This document shows positions 33,333-41,399 of a stretch of DNA of 43,163 nucleotides, piece by piece. Made by a program: the position numbers and the translations under genes. The notes beneath the pieces are model-generated. The model saw only the letters and a list, made by a program, of their open reading frames with translations. It ran no database searches and was not told the origin of the DNA. The stretch comes from Bradyrhizobium cytisi (GTDB lineage: Bacteria > Pseudomonadota > Alphaproteobacteria > Rhizobiales > Xanthobacteraceae), in the NCBI RefSeq assembly GCF_008123515.1, contig NZ_VSSR01000040.1:1-43163 (forward strand), read 5' to 3'. Positions within the stretch are counted from its first letter, which is position 1. Each line of letters starts with the position of its first letter.

Positions 33333-33489
33333 CGCGATGACATGTCTCGCCGAGATTGCCGTTGCGCACGGGGCCAGCATCAGCCAGGTCGCACTGAACT
33401 GGCTGTTGGCGCGCGATAGTCACACGATTCCCATCCCCGGCGCGACCAATCGCGCCGGGGCCAATCTCGATGCACTCGGTTGGCGCTGA
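33333..33489 (+). pseudogene. C-terminal scrap of an aldo/keto reductase
   Basis: The frame reads LAEIAVAHGASISQVALNWL, then ARDSHTIPIPGATN and LDALGWR before a stop. This is the conserved last third of an aldo/keto reductase (the 'QVALNWL ... IPIPGA.N ... GALGW' segment that binds NADPH phosphate). The catalytic Asp-Tyr-Lys-His barrel core is missing, and the part of the frame before 33333 is unrelated. A deletion remnant. Confidence 0.65.
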
Positions 33490-33608
33490 TGCGCGCCGCG
33501 CACGGACGGGCAGCCTGTCACCACCATTCGCAACACTCATCGCCGCACTGGCGCGGCTGGTTCAAGCCTGAGAACTGGTTGTCCAACCAGGTGGTCTTGC
33601 AAACCAAT

Positions 33609-33643
33609 AAGGTCGCGCCGACAGAAACAAGCGCGACCTTTCT
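33609..33643. terminator. Hairpin between converging genes
   Basis: AAGGTCGCG and CGCGACCTT form a 9-base stem with a 14-base loop. It sits just beyond the 3' end of the minus-strand secreted gene (33680) and could terminate from either side. Confidence 0.6.
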
Positions 33644-33679
33644 CGAATTTGCCAAATTCGATTAGGAATGAGCCGTCGA

Positions 33680-33943
33680 TTACTTCTCTTTGATAACGGT
33701 CGTGCTGCTGCTACCAACCGTGCCTTCCTCGCAGACTTTGGTCTGCTTGATGCGGTCTTCAGCTTCCACGCGGCTCTTGAAGGCCATTGGACCGATCTGC
33801 GTCACGACTTCCTTGTCCGCCGGCCGTGTGGTGGTAATCGTGCATTGATGGCTCGGACCTTGTACGACGTAGTATTCATCGGCTAGTGCTGGGGCGGCGC
33901 ATCCGATGATTAATGCGCCAGCGAGCAGAAGTGGTGCTTTCAT
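33680..33943 (-). CDS. Small secreted hypothetical protein
   Basis: The 87-residue protein has a signal peptide (MKAPLLLAGALIIGCAAPAL, cleaved after ADA-like ALA) and a mature part DEYYVVQGPSHQCTITTTRP with two Cys residues that could form a disulfide, ending TTVIKEK. This is a small periplasmic family common in Bradyrhizobium ('DEYYVVQ...C.I...P'). The ATG at 33943 follows AGAGG by 5 bases. A perfect EcfG-type promoter lies upstream with a short possible leader ORF between. Function unknown. Confidence 0.78.
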   Translation of the reverse strand: MKAPLLLAGALIIGCAAPALADEYYVVQGPSHQCTITTTRPADKEVVTQIGPMAFKSRVEAEDRIKQTKVCEEGTVGSSSTTVIKEK

Positions 33944-33953
33944 TGTCGCCTCT

Positions 33954-34031
33954 CTATTCAAGTACAGCCGAACAAAGGACGAGCGCGATCACGAGAGATG
34001 CCGCGTGCCACTGCGCTACACGACCGCTCAT
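33954..34031 (-). CDS. Possible 25-residue leader or membrane peptide
   Basis: A 25-codon frame beginning MSGRVAQWHAASLVIALVLC, ending in SAVLE, lies between the EcfG-type promoter and the secreted-protein gene and stops 11 bases before its start. AAAGGA precedes the ATG. It would be a single hydrophobic helix. Either a real tiny protein translated ahead of the secreted gene or just untranslated leader. Confidence 0.38.
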   Translation of the reverse strand: MSGRVAQWHAASLVIALVLCSAVLE

Positions 34032-34056
34032 CCTTCAATCCTTTCGGCGGTTCTGT

Positions 34057-34081
34057 AACGCGTCCGAGAGTTCAGAGTTCC
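34057..34081 (-). promoter_or_regulatory. EcfG-type promoter for the secreted protein
   Basis: On the minus strand GGAAC (34081-34077), 16-base spacer, CGTT (34060-34057); perfect match. It lies at the very edge of the decayed transposase. Confidence 0.72.
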
Positions 34082-34129
34082 CCGATTTCCGGAGCATGCA
34101 GGCCAGCACCAAATCTGCTGAGAGGTTGG

Positions 34130-34840
34130 TGCGACGATCTAAAATGGACTGCCTTCGTGTCCAAGCGCTGCGAGGCGGCGTGGGGACAAGAGCGCGATTG
34201 GGCGGCGCGGAGGTCGCCTTGCCGGACAGACGTAGAGATCGCGTTCCTGATTGTAGGCGAAGTCTTCGCGGGACAACGTCCCATCCTCGCGGGCCGATTT
34301 ATCGAACACTAGAATATGCGGCTTGATCGCATGCTCGTTAATGAGCCGCCCCAGCATCTCGGCCAAACCATAAGCACTGTCGGCGCCCGGGCGCTCGGGA
34401 GAGAGCCGAGGCGCTTGTCGGTGCGTTCAATCATTGGGCGCGCCGCACCGACCGCGGCCTGTTGATAGTTCGCGTCGCCTCAACATCGATGATGATCGCG
34501 GCCTTCGGGTCGATCAGGTAATTGTCGGCGTAGGCAAATTAAGGCATGCCCTTTGTAACCGCCGGTCCATTGTGAGGCTGGATCCGACTTGGAGATAAAC
34601 TTCGCCTCGCTCGCCGCGCCCCACGCAGCCTCATCTGGGATGTCGAGACAGGACGGATCGGCGCGTCCTGGCGATTGCCTCCCAGTCGACGTCGTCTGAC
34701 CCAGCAGCAAAACTGTTTATTGGGATCGGCGGCAATCAAGCTGGCGTCGACCGCAAAAGCGGCCCCCTCGACCCACCCCTTCTGCCATGCAGCGCCGGGA
34801 CCACGGTCGCGAACACCTTTCGTAGCAGATCGCAATCGCG
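34130..34840 (-). mobile_element. Degenerate IS1182-type transposase
   Basis: Fragments of one transposase appear in order but in different frames on the minus strand: AAFAVDASLIAADPNKQ (near 34770-34720), DEAAWGAASEAKFISKSDPA and SQWTGGYKGHA (near 34620-34545), YADNYLIDPKAAIIIDVEAT (near 34530-34470), ARPMIERTDKRLG (near 34440-34400), and DSAYGLAEMLGRLINEHAIK then VFDKSAREDGTLSREDFAYN (near 34380-34240). This is the DDE-type order of IS1182-family transposases in Bradyrhizobium. At least four frame changes and stops; both IS ends are gone or unrecognisable. Inactive relic; positions 34841-34938 show nothing more. Confidence 0.75.
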
Positions 34841-34938
34841 GAAGCGGCCATTTACCCTCGGTCGCGGATAATTGGGGGCTTAGGCCGGTAGGTCAGATTC
34901 CCGCTCAATCGCTTAGAGGCTTGTTCACGCACGACTAG

Positions 34939-36639
34939 CTACGCAGCATGACCGATTTCGCCCGCGGCATCTGCATCGATATCGCTCCGCTTGAGCAGGT
35001 AGTCGAGGCCGCCGACGCGATACCAGCGATAACCATAAGCTTCGAGCAGCAGCGTATGCCGGCCGTGTTCAGTGGCGCGACTGTGATCTTCCGTCAATAA
35101 ATTGACCAAAAGATTACCAGCCTTGCCGGGAAGACCGACCGCGAAGGAGACCTCGCGCGGCGCCTCGTCGAGATTGTGCACGAATAGTACCGAGTTGTTG
35201 CGCCAGTCGTAGCGGATCGCCAGCACGGCCGGGTCACGCGTCGCGATTATCTTGAAGTTGCCCCAGCCAACTTCCGGGACCTCCTTGCGCATCCGGATGA
35301 TGCGCTCGGTCCAATTTAGCATCGAGTTGGGATCGCGCCGTTGCTTGGCCGCATTGACGTGTTCGTATCCGTAGGGCCCATTGTCGATCACGGGCGTGCA
35401 TGGATGGTCACTTTCGGTGAAGCCGGCCTGCAGTTCGGTCGACCATTGCATAGGCGTGCGCGCGCAAGCTCGCTCGGGCAGATCGAGACTGTCGCCCATC
35501 GCGATTTCGTCGCCATAGCGAATGACCGGCGTTCCCGGCAGCGTGCACATCAGGCTGTAGGTGAGCTCGAGCCGCCGCCGGTCGCCCCCGAGCATCGGCG
35601 CAAGCCGCCGCCGGATACCGCGGTCGTAAAGCTGCATGCTCGTCTCGGGAGCGAACGCCTTGAATACGGCCTCGCGTTGCGCCTGGGTCAGGCGACCGAG
35701 ATCGAGTTCGTCATGGTTGCGCAGGAACAGGCCCCATTGGGCGGTCGCAGGCCGCGGCTTGGTCGCCGTCAGCGATTTCGCAAGCGGCCGGGAGTCCGCG
35801 GAGGCGAGCGCATAGAAGAGATGCTGGTTGACGTGAAAATTGAACATCATGTGCATCCGATCGCCGTCACGGCCGAAATATTCCATGTCAGTTTCCGGCA
35901 ATACGTTGGCCTCGGCGAGGATGATGGCATTGCCCTGCCGCCATTGTAGGAATTCTCGAAAGGCGCGCAGCATGTCGTATTGCTCAATGGGCTTGCGCAC
36001 CTTGGCGCCCTTGGTGGCGATCACGAACGGGACGGCGTCCATGCGAAAGCCGGAGACACCGAGCTGGATCCAGAAACCCATGATCTTGAGGATCTCGGCC
36101 TGCACATACGGGTTCGAGGTGTTAAGGTCGGGCTGGAAGTCGTAGAAGCGATGAAAATACCAGGCGCGGGCTTCGTTGTCGTGCGTCCACGTCGATTTCT
36201 GGACGCCGGGAAACACCATGCCCTTGTCGGCATTCGCGGGTTTTCTGTCGGACCATACGTACCAGTCGCGATAGGGCGAATCCTTGTGACGCCGCGCCTG
36301 ACGAAACCATGAGTGCTGGTCGGACGTGTGATTGACGACGAGATCGATGATGACGCGAATGCCGCGCTGCCGGCAGCCGTGGGTAAATTCGACGAAGTCA
36401 CCGAGCGTGCCGTAGCGCGGATCGACGCCGTAATAATCCGAGATATCGTAGCCGTCGTCCCGGCCGGGCGAGGGCTGGAACGGCATCAGCCAGATCGCTG
36501 TGATACCGAGCCCATGCAGATAATCCAGCCGCCGCAACAGCCCCTTGAAATCGCCGATGCCGTCGCCATTGGCATCCATATAGGTGCCGACGGAAAGGCA
36601 ATAGAAAACGCCATTCTTGTACCAGAGGTCGTCGATCAA
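34939..36639 (-). CDS. GH13 alpha-glucosyl hydrolase/transferase, trehalose-synthase-like
   Basis: The 566-residue protein (from a TTG at 36639 with GAGG upstream; relatives begin IDDLWYKNGV at this exact point) belongs to glycoside hydrolase family 13. The nucleophile Asp is in GFRMDAVPF (about 201), the acid/base Glu in ILAEANVLP (about 243) and the third Asp in LRNHDEL (about 310); YMDANGDGIGDFKGL and GYDISDYY complete the barrel motifs. The sequence is closest to trehalose-synthase-like enzymes that interconvert maltose and trehalose, but no maltokinase domain is attached. A longer reading from 36753 adds 38 residues without family features. Trehalose metabolism would fit osmotic and desiccation stress. 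Confidence 0.85.
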   Translation of the reverse strand: MIDDLWYKNGVFYCLSVGTYMDANGDGIGDFKGLLRRLDYLHGLGITAIWLMPFQPSPGRDDGYDISDYYGVDPRYGTLGDFVEFTHGCRQRGIRVIIDLVVNHTSDQHSWFRQARRHKDSPYRDWYVWSDRKPANADKGMVFPGVQKSTWTHDNEARAWYFHRFYDFQPDLNTSNPYVQAEILKIMGFWIQLGVSGFRMDAVPFVIATKGAKVRKPIEQYDMLRAFREFLQWRQGNAIILAEANVLPETDMEYFGRDGDRMHMMFNFHVNQHLFYALASADSRPLAKSLTATKPRPATAQWGLFLRNHDELDLGRLTQAQREAVFKAFAPETSMQLYDRGIRRRLAPMLGGDRRRLELTYSLMCTLPGTPVIRYGDEIAMGDSLDLPERACARTPMQWSTELQAGFTESDHPCTPVIDNGPYGYEHVNAAKQRRDPNSMLNWTERIIRMRKEVPEVGWGNFKIIATRDPAVLAIRYDWRNNSVLFVHNLDEAPREVSFAVGLPGKAGNLLVNLLTEDHSRATEHGRHTLLLEAYGYRWYRVGGLDYLLKRSDIDADAAGEIGHAA

Positions 36640-36957
36640 GTGCTGCCTCGTTGGTCCAGCCGGATGTCTTGGCGGCCACGTGACAATCAGTGGGCAGTCA
36701 ATGGGTTCCGCGCGAACCAGTCCCGCTCCCGCGCAAGCTTTGAGGTCCAACAACCATCTTCGGGCGACGCATTATTTTCGAAGCGGGCTTCGTCACTGAT
36801 GCACCTCACGGTTAGCAAAAACGGCCGCCGCGGGAAAACCAATGGCGGTGATGCCTTCGACGAGTTATGCGCAGATCTGGACAACGTGCAGCTGGAGAGG
36901 GGACCCCAGGTGATCCGTACAAGGATAGCAGCGTCGCGAGATGTTCCGGATAGGACA

Positions 36958-36983
36958 GGAACTGGGGCGGCAATTTCGGCATT
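36958..36983 (+). promoter_or_regulatory. EcfG-like promoter for csbD
   Basis: GGAAC (36958-36962), 17-base spacer, CATT (36980-36983); one mismatch in the -10, 28 bases before the ATG. CsbD-family genes are typical EcfG targets, which supports the call. Confidence 0.55.
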
Positions 36984-37011
36984 TTATCATCTTATAATAG
37001 GAGGAAATCAC

Positions 37012-37212
37012 ATGGACTGGAACCAAGTGGAAGGAAACTGGAAAGAGGTCAAAGGTAAGGTCAAGGAGAAATGGGCCAAGCTGACGGACGATGATCTGAC
37101 CGAGATCAACGGCAAGCGCGATCAACTCGAAGGCAGCCTACAGAAGCGATACGGCTATGCAAAGGATCAAGCCCGCAAGGATGTTGATACTTGGATTTCG
37201 ACATTGCCGTAA
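37012..37212 (+). CDS. CsbD-family stress protein
   Basis: A 66-residue hydrophilic protein: MDWNQVEGNWKEVKGKVKEK, then WAKLTDDDLTEINGKRDQLE, the complete CsbD pattern. AGGAGG precedes the ATG at 37012. CsbD/YjbJ proteins are among the most strongly induced general-stress proteins (sigma-B in Bacillus, RpoS in E. coli, EcfG in alphaproteobacteria); their biochemical role is unknown. Positions 37213-37411 hold no supported gene. Confidence 0.92.
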   Translation: MDWNQVEGNWKEVKGKVKEKWAKLTDDDLTEINGKRDQLEGSLQKRYGYAKDQARKDVDTWISTLP

Positions 37213-37411
37213 GGATGGTCTGAAATGTCCGCTCTGCGAGCCGCGCCGGGTTCGGTGTAGCGTCGCTTGAGCTATCGTGTGAGATGTCTGCCGCCGCGCT
37301 CTGCGCTCCAATTTTCAAAGCGAAGTCATGTCCGCTTAGTCGGCTGGACTTGGCGAAGCCCATTGACGAGGTTTGCCGCCGGAACGTGGCACCCCATCGC
37401 GGAGGCCGAGG

Positions 37412-37599
37412 GTGGACAATCTTAACTTAACAAGAAAGGACCGTCCGACCCCAGCAAGATCAACATGAGTGAAGATTACGGGGCCAAGCACTGGACGACG
37501 ACGCAACTGCAAAAGGCGATCGATAAGCTTGGAAACTCCGCCGTATCCGTCCGCAAGGAGCTTCTCCACGAAAAGAAAGAGGAGGAGCAACATGGCTGA
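37412..37599 (+). pseudogene. Frameshifted DUF3606 protein
   Basis: A GTG at 37412 has GGAGG 6 bases upstream and reads VDNLNLTRKDRP. One base is missing near 37447; the next frame reads DPSKINMSEDYGAKHWTTTQ, then LQKAIDKLGNSAVSVRKELL, the DUF3606 pattern (KINxxEDYxxxxWTxxxxxLxxAIxxxGxSAxxVxxxL). It stops at 37597-37599, overlapping the start of the FdhD frame. Restored, it is about 62 residues, the usual size for this small stress-linked family. Confidence 0.65.
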
Positions 37600-38126
37600 G
37601 TCGCTCTACGGCGCACTGGCGAACTGCGAATGTGGCTGCGATCGAACTCCGGCCGCAGCCGACGGGTTGCGGCTATGCGGGATCGAAAGCTTGCGTGAGG
37701 CCAACCGGGTTGCTCGACCGGTTCATCGGCAGGTCTACCTCACGCCCAAACAGATTTGCATTTCCATCGAGACCCTGGCTGCGCTGCAACTCCTCAATCA
37801 CAAGACATACGCCACCCACGCCGCCGGATTTTTCCAGCCCGACAGGAGAGACATGATCGTGCGCGAGGACGTCGGCCGCCACAACGCGCTCGACAAGCTT
37901 GCCGGTGCCCTCGCGGTGGAGGGAGTGTCGGGACGCGCTGGCGCCGTCACCCTCACGAGCCGGATATCGATGGAGATGGTGCAAAGGACCGCCGCGATCG
38001 GTGCCGGCGTCGCAATTTCGGCGCCTACCGGCTCGCAATACGGGCGGCTGCAACGGCATCACGCTGGTCCGCATCGCAAGCGGACGCGAATTCGAGATCT
38101 TCAGCCATTTCGCCGGAATTCTCTGA
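37592..38126 (+). pseudogene. fdhD: Truncated, multiply frameshifted FdhD (formate dehydrogenase sulfurtransferase)
   Basis: The C-terminal two-thirds of FdhD is visible in pieces: PTGCG in one frame, then after a missing base at about 37673 LCGIESLREANRVARPV, the diagnostic HAAGFFQPDRRDMIVREDVG and RHNALDKLAGALA, and LTSRISMEMVQRTAAIGAGV. Further single-base losses near 38032 and 38054 lead to GITLVRIASGREFEIF and a TGA. The N-terminal ~100 residues are absent. FdhD passes sulfur from IscS to the molybdenum cofactor of formate dehydrogenase; no formate dehydrogenase genes lie nearby. Clearly non-functional as written. Confidence 0.8.
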
Positions 38127-38236
38127 TGATGTGCCGCACGAATATCTGGCCCGAAAGGGCGCAATCGCTGCCCTGGCGTCCGGCGGCGCCGCCACGATCG
38201 AATGGGCTGGCACGCCGGTCTGCCCACGGACTGAGC

Positions 38237-39112
38237 CTATGGCGCGGCCGTTCTCTTTGGCTCTAATCTGTCGGCAAAGGCCATCCACTCCGGGAGCGGC
38301 GCGCCGTCGCGGTGCCGACCGCCGGCAACTGCCGCGGCCCAAGCGCTCACAGCCCCGAGCAGTGTGGCCGCGGCCAAGGAGAACGCGAGAACGATCGTGC
38401 TGCGACGAGCATGAGCGATCGCCGTTTTCGAGCTCGCGAGCGCCTGATCGACCCGTCGCTCGGAGTCCCCGGCCGAAAGGCTCGTGAGCGCCTGGATCTG
38501 CTGGATCAGATAGGTCCGGTCATCACCATTCACACCGTTGTGGCTCGACGAGGTCATGAGAATCCGGCCTGCCTCGGCGCGTTCGGCACTGATATCGGCA
38601 TTCGCAGATCGACGCGACGAGCGCAAGAGCCGATCGAGTTCGTAGCTCAGAAGCGGCTCGGCAACCGTATTGTTGGCCAATGTCGTTGGTGAAGATGCGC
38701 GATTGACCGGGGCTGCGCTAACAATGCCTGCCAGAACAGCGCCAAGCAGAACCGCGAGCGCCCATGCCGCCAGCCCATGAAGTCCGTCACGCATCTCGCC
38801 TTCCGCACTACTGGTCGCATCGATGTCGCCGCGAACTCGCCCCGCAATGTAGCCGCCCAGACCAAAACTGACGAGCGCCTGCAAGATCAAATAGAGGCCG
38901 GAGAGCAGCGACAGTGCAATAGACGCGTCTCGCCATGTTGGCGAGGTTGAGCTGACACCGAGACCGATGGCGACGCCAAAGGTCACAAGAGTAAAGTTGA
39001 ATGCCGTCGCGACGAACGCGCCTAAGACGATGGGCGTCCATCGCAAATATTGCCCTTGATCGGGAATTGTCAGCGCTTCGTCTTCGATGAGCGTGGGAGC
39101 TTCGATGGTCAT
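38237..39112 (-). CDS. Multi-helix membrane protein with coiled soluble loop
   Basis: The 291-residue protein has hydrophobic segments at about residues 28-52, 64-88, 110-135 and 240-265, with a ~100-residue charged loop (about 140-238) predicted helical. The N-terminal part YLRWTPIVLGAFVATAFNFT matches the start of the smaller membrane protein at 18344-18958, suggesting one family. GAGGAC precedes the ATG. It follows a 24-residue membrane peptide gene by 11 bases and is probably cotranscribed with it. Function unknown. Confidence 0.75.
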   Translation of the reverse strand: MTIEAPTLIEDEALTIPDQGQYLRWTPIVLGAFVATAFNFTLVTFGVAIGLGVSSTSPTWRDASIALSLLSGLYLILQALVSFGLGGYIAGRVRGDIDATSSAEGEMRDGLHGLAAWALAVLLGAVLAGIVSAAPVNRASSPTTLANNTVAEPLLSYELDRLLRSSRRSANADISAERAEAGRILMTSSSHNGVNGDDRTYLIQQIQALTSLSAGDSERRVDQALASSKTAIAHARRSTIVLAFSLAAATLLGAVSAWAAAVAGGRHRDGAPLPEWMAFADRLEPKRTAAP

Positions 39113-39123
39113 GATCGAAGTCC

Positions 39124-39198
39124 TCAGCGCAGACCGAAGAACGAAAGGATGGCCATTATCACGACGATCAGGCCGATCAGATAGATCACCTGGTTCAT
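39124..39198 (-). CDS. 24-residue single-helix membrane protein
   Basis: A short frame with GGAGGAC 7 bases before the ATG encodes MNQVIYLIGLIVVIMAILSF and ends FGLR. One transmembrane helix. The same small-membrane-peptide-then-membrane-protein order is seen elsewhere in rhizobia. It precedes the larger membrane gene by 11 bases. Confidence 0.7.
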   Translation of the reverse strand: MNQVIYLIGLIVVIMAILSFFGLR

Positions 39199-39479
39199 TT
39201 CAGTCCTCCAGTTCCGCTCCGGCCTGATAATTGCATTTGGTTCGGAAGGTTCCTGTCGGATGCTAATGATGCCACGCAACACGCCAGCGCTATCCGCTGC
39301 GATTGCCGTGCGTCATTGCTCCGACATTCGCCGAATAGGCTCTCGGCAGCTTATCGATTGGCTCGCCGACGCTCAAACGCGCCCGTTCGCCCATTCGTAT
39401 GCTCAATGGCCGCTTAGCGCCAAGGGACTAAACCGCTCGCGCGGTAGGCCACTGCGGCGGGCGGTGGCGCACAAATCCC
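39199..39479. other. Intergenic, no supported gene
   Basis: No gene or EcfG-type promoter found; two GTTCC sequences here lack a matching -10 at the right distance. Confidence 0.4.
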
Positions 39480-39760
39480 CATAGCCCACGCCGCGCCACC
39501 TACGTGCCAACTCCTGCGGTTTCCTCCCTTGGAGATTTGCGGACGCCGGCCCGGTGTGCGCAGCGCAACCTTCATGGAGCCGGAACTGTGTCGGTACCCG
39601 GGATGATAGGTCTTTCGCGGTTCAATGGCTGGCCTGTACAATCCTGCCGACGCTTCGCCGTCGCCCTTGCGGACGTCTGCGCACGGCTCAGGGCCGATGT
39701 GGGTCGCTACTCCTTCACCGTAAGGGACTTGCACCCTCTACTTCCCAGCGCCCTCCGAAA
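39480..39760 (-). mobile_element. Probable fragment of a group II intron (5' RNA part)
   Basis: On the minus strand the sequence runs through GGGTGCAAGTCCC, GGTGAAGGAGTAGCGAC, GAGCCGTGCG, GGGCGACGGCGAAGCGTCG and GCGCACACCGGGCCGGCG to GGGAGGAAACCGC. I recognise this series as the structured 5' RNA region of a common rhizobial group II intron, normally followed by a reverse-transcriptase/maturase gene. No maturase reading frame follows, so only a relic is left. A shorter, diverged copy lies at 40870-41000. Identification is from memory of such introns and needs a database match. Confidence 0.5.
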
Positions 39761-39829
39761 ACCTGCGCAGAAGCAGAAAAGGCGTTCGGCCGCCCTCGAT
39801 TTGCCCCCATGAAACCATCGTCGCCGCGC

Positions 39830-40264
39830 TCAGTCGCAGTCCTGCTCGGCCGCCGTCATCTTTTGCTCGGACGGTGCGGGCTCGGCCGCACCAGCCGTCG
39901 CCTTCTTTGATTGTTCAGTGGGCGCGGGGCGGGTCTGCTCGACTGTGCCTGCCGTCCGATCCGGCGACTGTGCGGAGGGTGCAGGCTTGGTCGCCGTTGA
40001 TTGCTCGGCAGCAGTGGGCTGGCCCTGCATCTGACGCTGCGCGTCTTCCGACGACGTTGCGGTATGCTCCGAGGCTTTGCCCATCGAAGATGTCGGCGGA
40101 TGCTGCCTGGAATCAGTTGCTGTGGAACCAGTGGTTTGTCCGGTATAGCCAGGGACATTCCCTGATCCTGCATCGCGGCTCACCGTGTTGCAGGGACCGG
40201 CATAAGCGGAGTTGGCACCGAAGGCGAGCACCGCGCCCAAGATCATAAGTCTATTAGCGATCAT
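39830..40264 (-). CDS. Small secreted hydrophilic protein
   Basis: The 144-residue product starts MIANRLMILGAVLAFGANSA with a signal peptide cut after YAG-like AYA, then GPCNTVSRDAGSGNVPGYTG and a long Ser/Thr/Pro/Gln/Ala-rich, low-complexity tail. The 'GPCNT...GPxPGxTGQTTG' start marks a family of exported Bradyrhizobium proteins of unknown function. AAGGAG precedes the ATG at 40264, and a GGAAC-N16-TGTT promoter lies 33 bases upstream. Confidence 0.75.
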   Translation of the reverse strand: MIANRLMILGAVLAFGANSAYAGPCNTVSRDAGSGNVPGYTGQTTGSTATDSRQHPPTSSMGKASEHTATSSEDAQRQMQGQPTAAEQSTATKPAPSAQSPDRTAGTVEQTRPAPTEQSKKATAGAAEPAPSEQKMTAAEQDCD

Positions 40265-40296
40265 AGCTCTTCTCCTTTGAGCTCTCTGGACGATTG

Positions 40297-40321
40297 AACA
40301 AAAATACAGGCCTTCCGTTCC
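40297..40321 (-). promoter_or_regulatory. EcfG-type promoter for the small secreted protein
   Basis: On the minus strand GGAAC (40321-40317), 16-base spacer, TGTT (40300-40297). Confidence 0.72.
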
Positions 40322-40869
40322 GAGCGCGCGCGAGAGCAGCGCCAACATTGAAGAGTGGCGGAGTTGGCGAGCCTCAAGGGCAACTTCCGTCAGCGAGGCT
40401 GAATGGACACCGCGATCTCGATGCAGGTCTCTCGCCATGGGGTCATTGGAGCTGAGGTTGTCAGAGTCGATGTCAGCGACGATAGATTGGCGATCGGCGC
40501 TGCGACATGTTCTCCGAAGCTGGAACGCCCCGATAGCAGCCGAGTTAAGCCGACAAAACCCGCCAGAAAGGGAGACGAAGCCATGGCTCGCCGCGCTACC
40601 GGCCGGCGGCATCCCCAATCGTGATCAGGATCGACACGTCATGATCGCGGCGGTGCGCCAACATCACAAATCTGCGCACCAATTTCGCCGGCCCTCGACC
40701 GGCAACCAAATTGCTTGCCGTCACGGCAACTTCGGCTACAGGCCTATCAACAAATCGACGCTCAACGCCGGCTCTGCCTCTGCCCATCGCGGTCGTCCGA
40801 TCAAACGGCCAAGCTGCTCAATCGCGTCCGCAAAACGCGCGCAACGAAACCTTTCACGCACATCGTCAG
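40322..40869. other. Intergenic, no supported gene
   Basis: A GGAAC-N16-AGTT sequence at 40522-40546 on the plus strand precedes a 13-codon frame at 40584 with an AAGGGAG ribosome site; both may be remnants of a small stress gene. Nothing else recognised. Confidence 0.35.
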
Positions 40870-41000
40870 CGACGAAATCCCCATAGCGTCTGACGCCCCA
40901 CCTCGCCATAACTCCCGCGGTTTCCTCCCTTGGATGTTTGCGTACGCCGGCCCCGGTGTGCGCCGAGCCACCGTCATGGGGCCGGCATCCGAAAACCTTC
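40870..41000 (-). mobile_element. Second, shorter group II intron fragment
   Basis: On the minus strand the run GGCGCACACCGGGGCCGGCG, then AAGGGAGGAAACCGCGGGAG and CTATGGGGATTT repeats, with scattered changes, the series seen at 39480-39600. The GAGGTGGGGCGTCAGA part resembles the segment just before the maturase start in this intron class. No maturase follows. Confidence 0.48.
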
Positions 41001-41399
41001 ACAATTGCGACCAACGCCGGGAAGGATACGCGGTTCTGGAACGATTCCGCCTATGCCACTTTGAATCACGTGTTGCGTGGAGATCGTTCGTGGCGCTTCT
41101 CGGCTATCTCGGCGATGTGGTGAAGGAGATCACCCGCTCCGCCGGTCTTCGTGAAGGGTGTCGTTCACCTCTTTCCGCCACGGCAGGCTCACTGAGGAGC
41201 CGACAGCGATCTCACGGATGCTGAATTGCGAGCGGCCGGACAGCACCGGTCGTCGAGACAGCTCCCGATATACGCGAAGCGCACGCGCAAGCAGCATATT
41301 TCGAGCACGAAGAAGCGTCGCGAGGAGCGAACAAAGACAGCCGGTTTGTCGGAGCCGCTGACCGCGTGTCGGAATGGGCATCTGGGGATCGTCCGACCG
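41001..41399. other. Degenerate region, no supported gene
   Basis: Short Lys/Arg-rich frames occur (for example STKKRREERTKTAG) but no start or family can be supported. Confidence 0.4.

Noticed and set aside
33985..34035. A tRNA-like stretch (minus-strand GTAGCGCAGTGGC)
   Set aside because: Only a D-arm-like piece is present; no anticodon or T arm can be folded, and it lies in the leader of a protein gene.
40522..40546. GGAAC-N16-AGTT on the plus strand
   Set aside because: Two changes from the common -10 variants and only a 13-codon frame downstream; noted but not called as a promoter.
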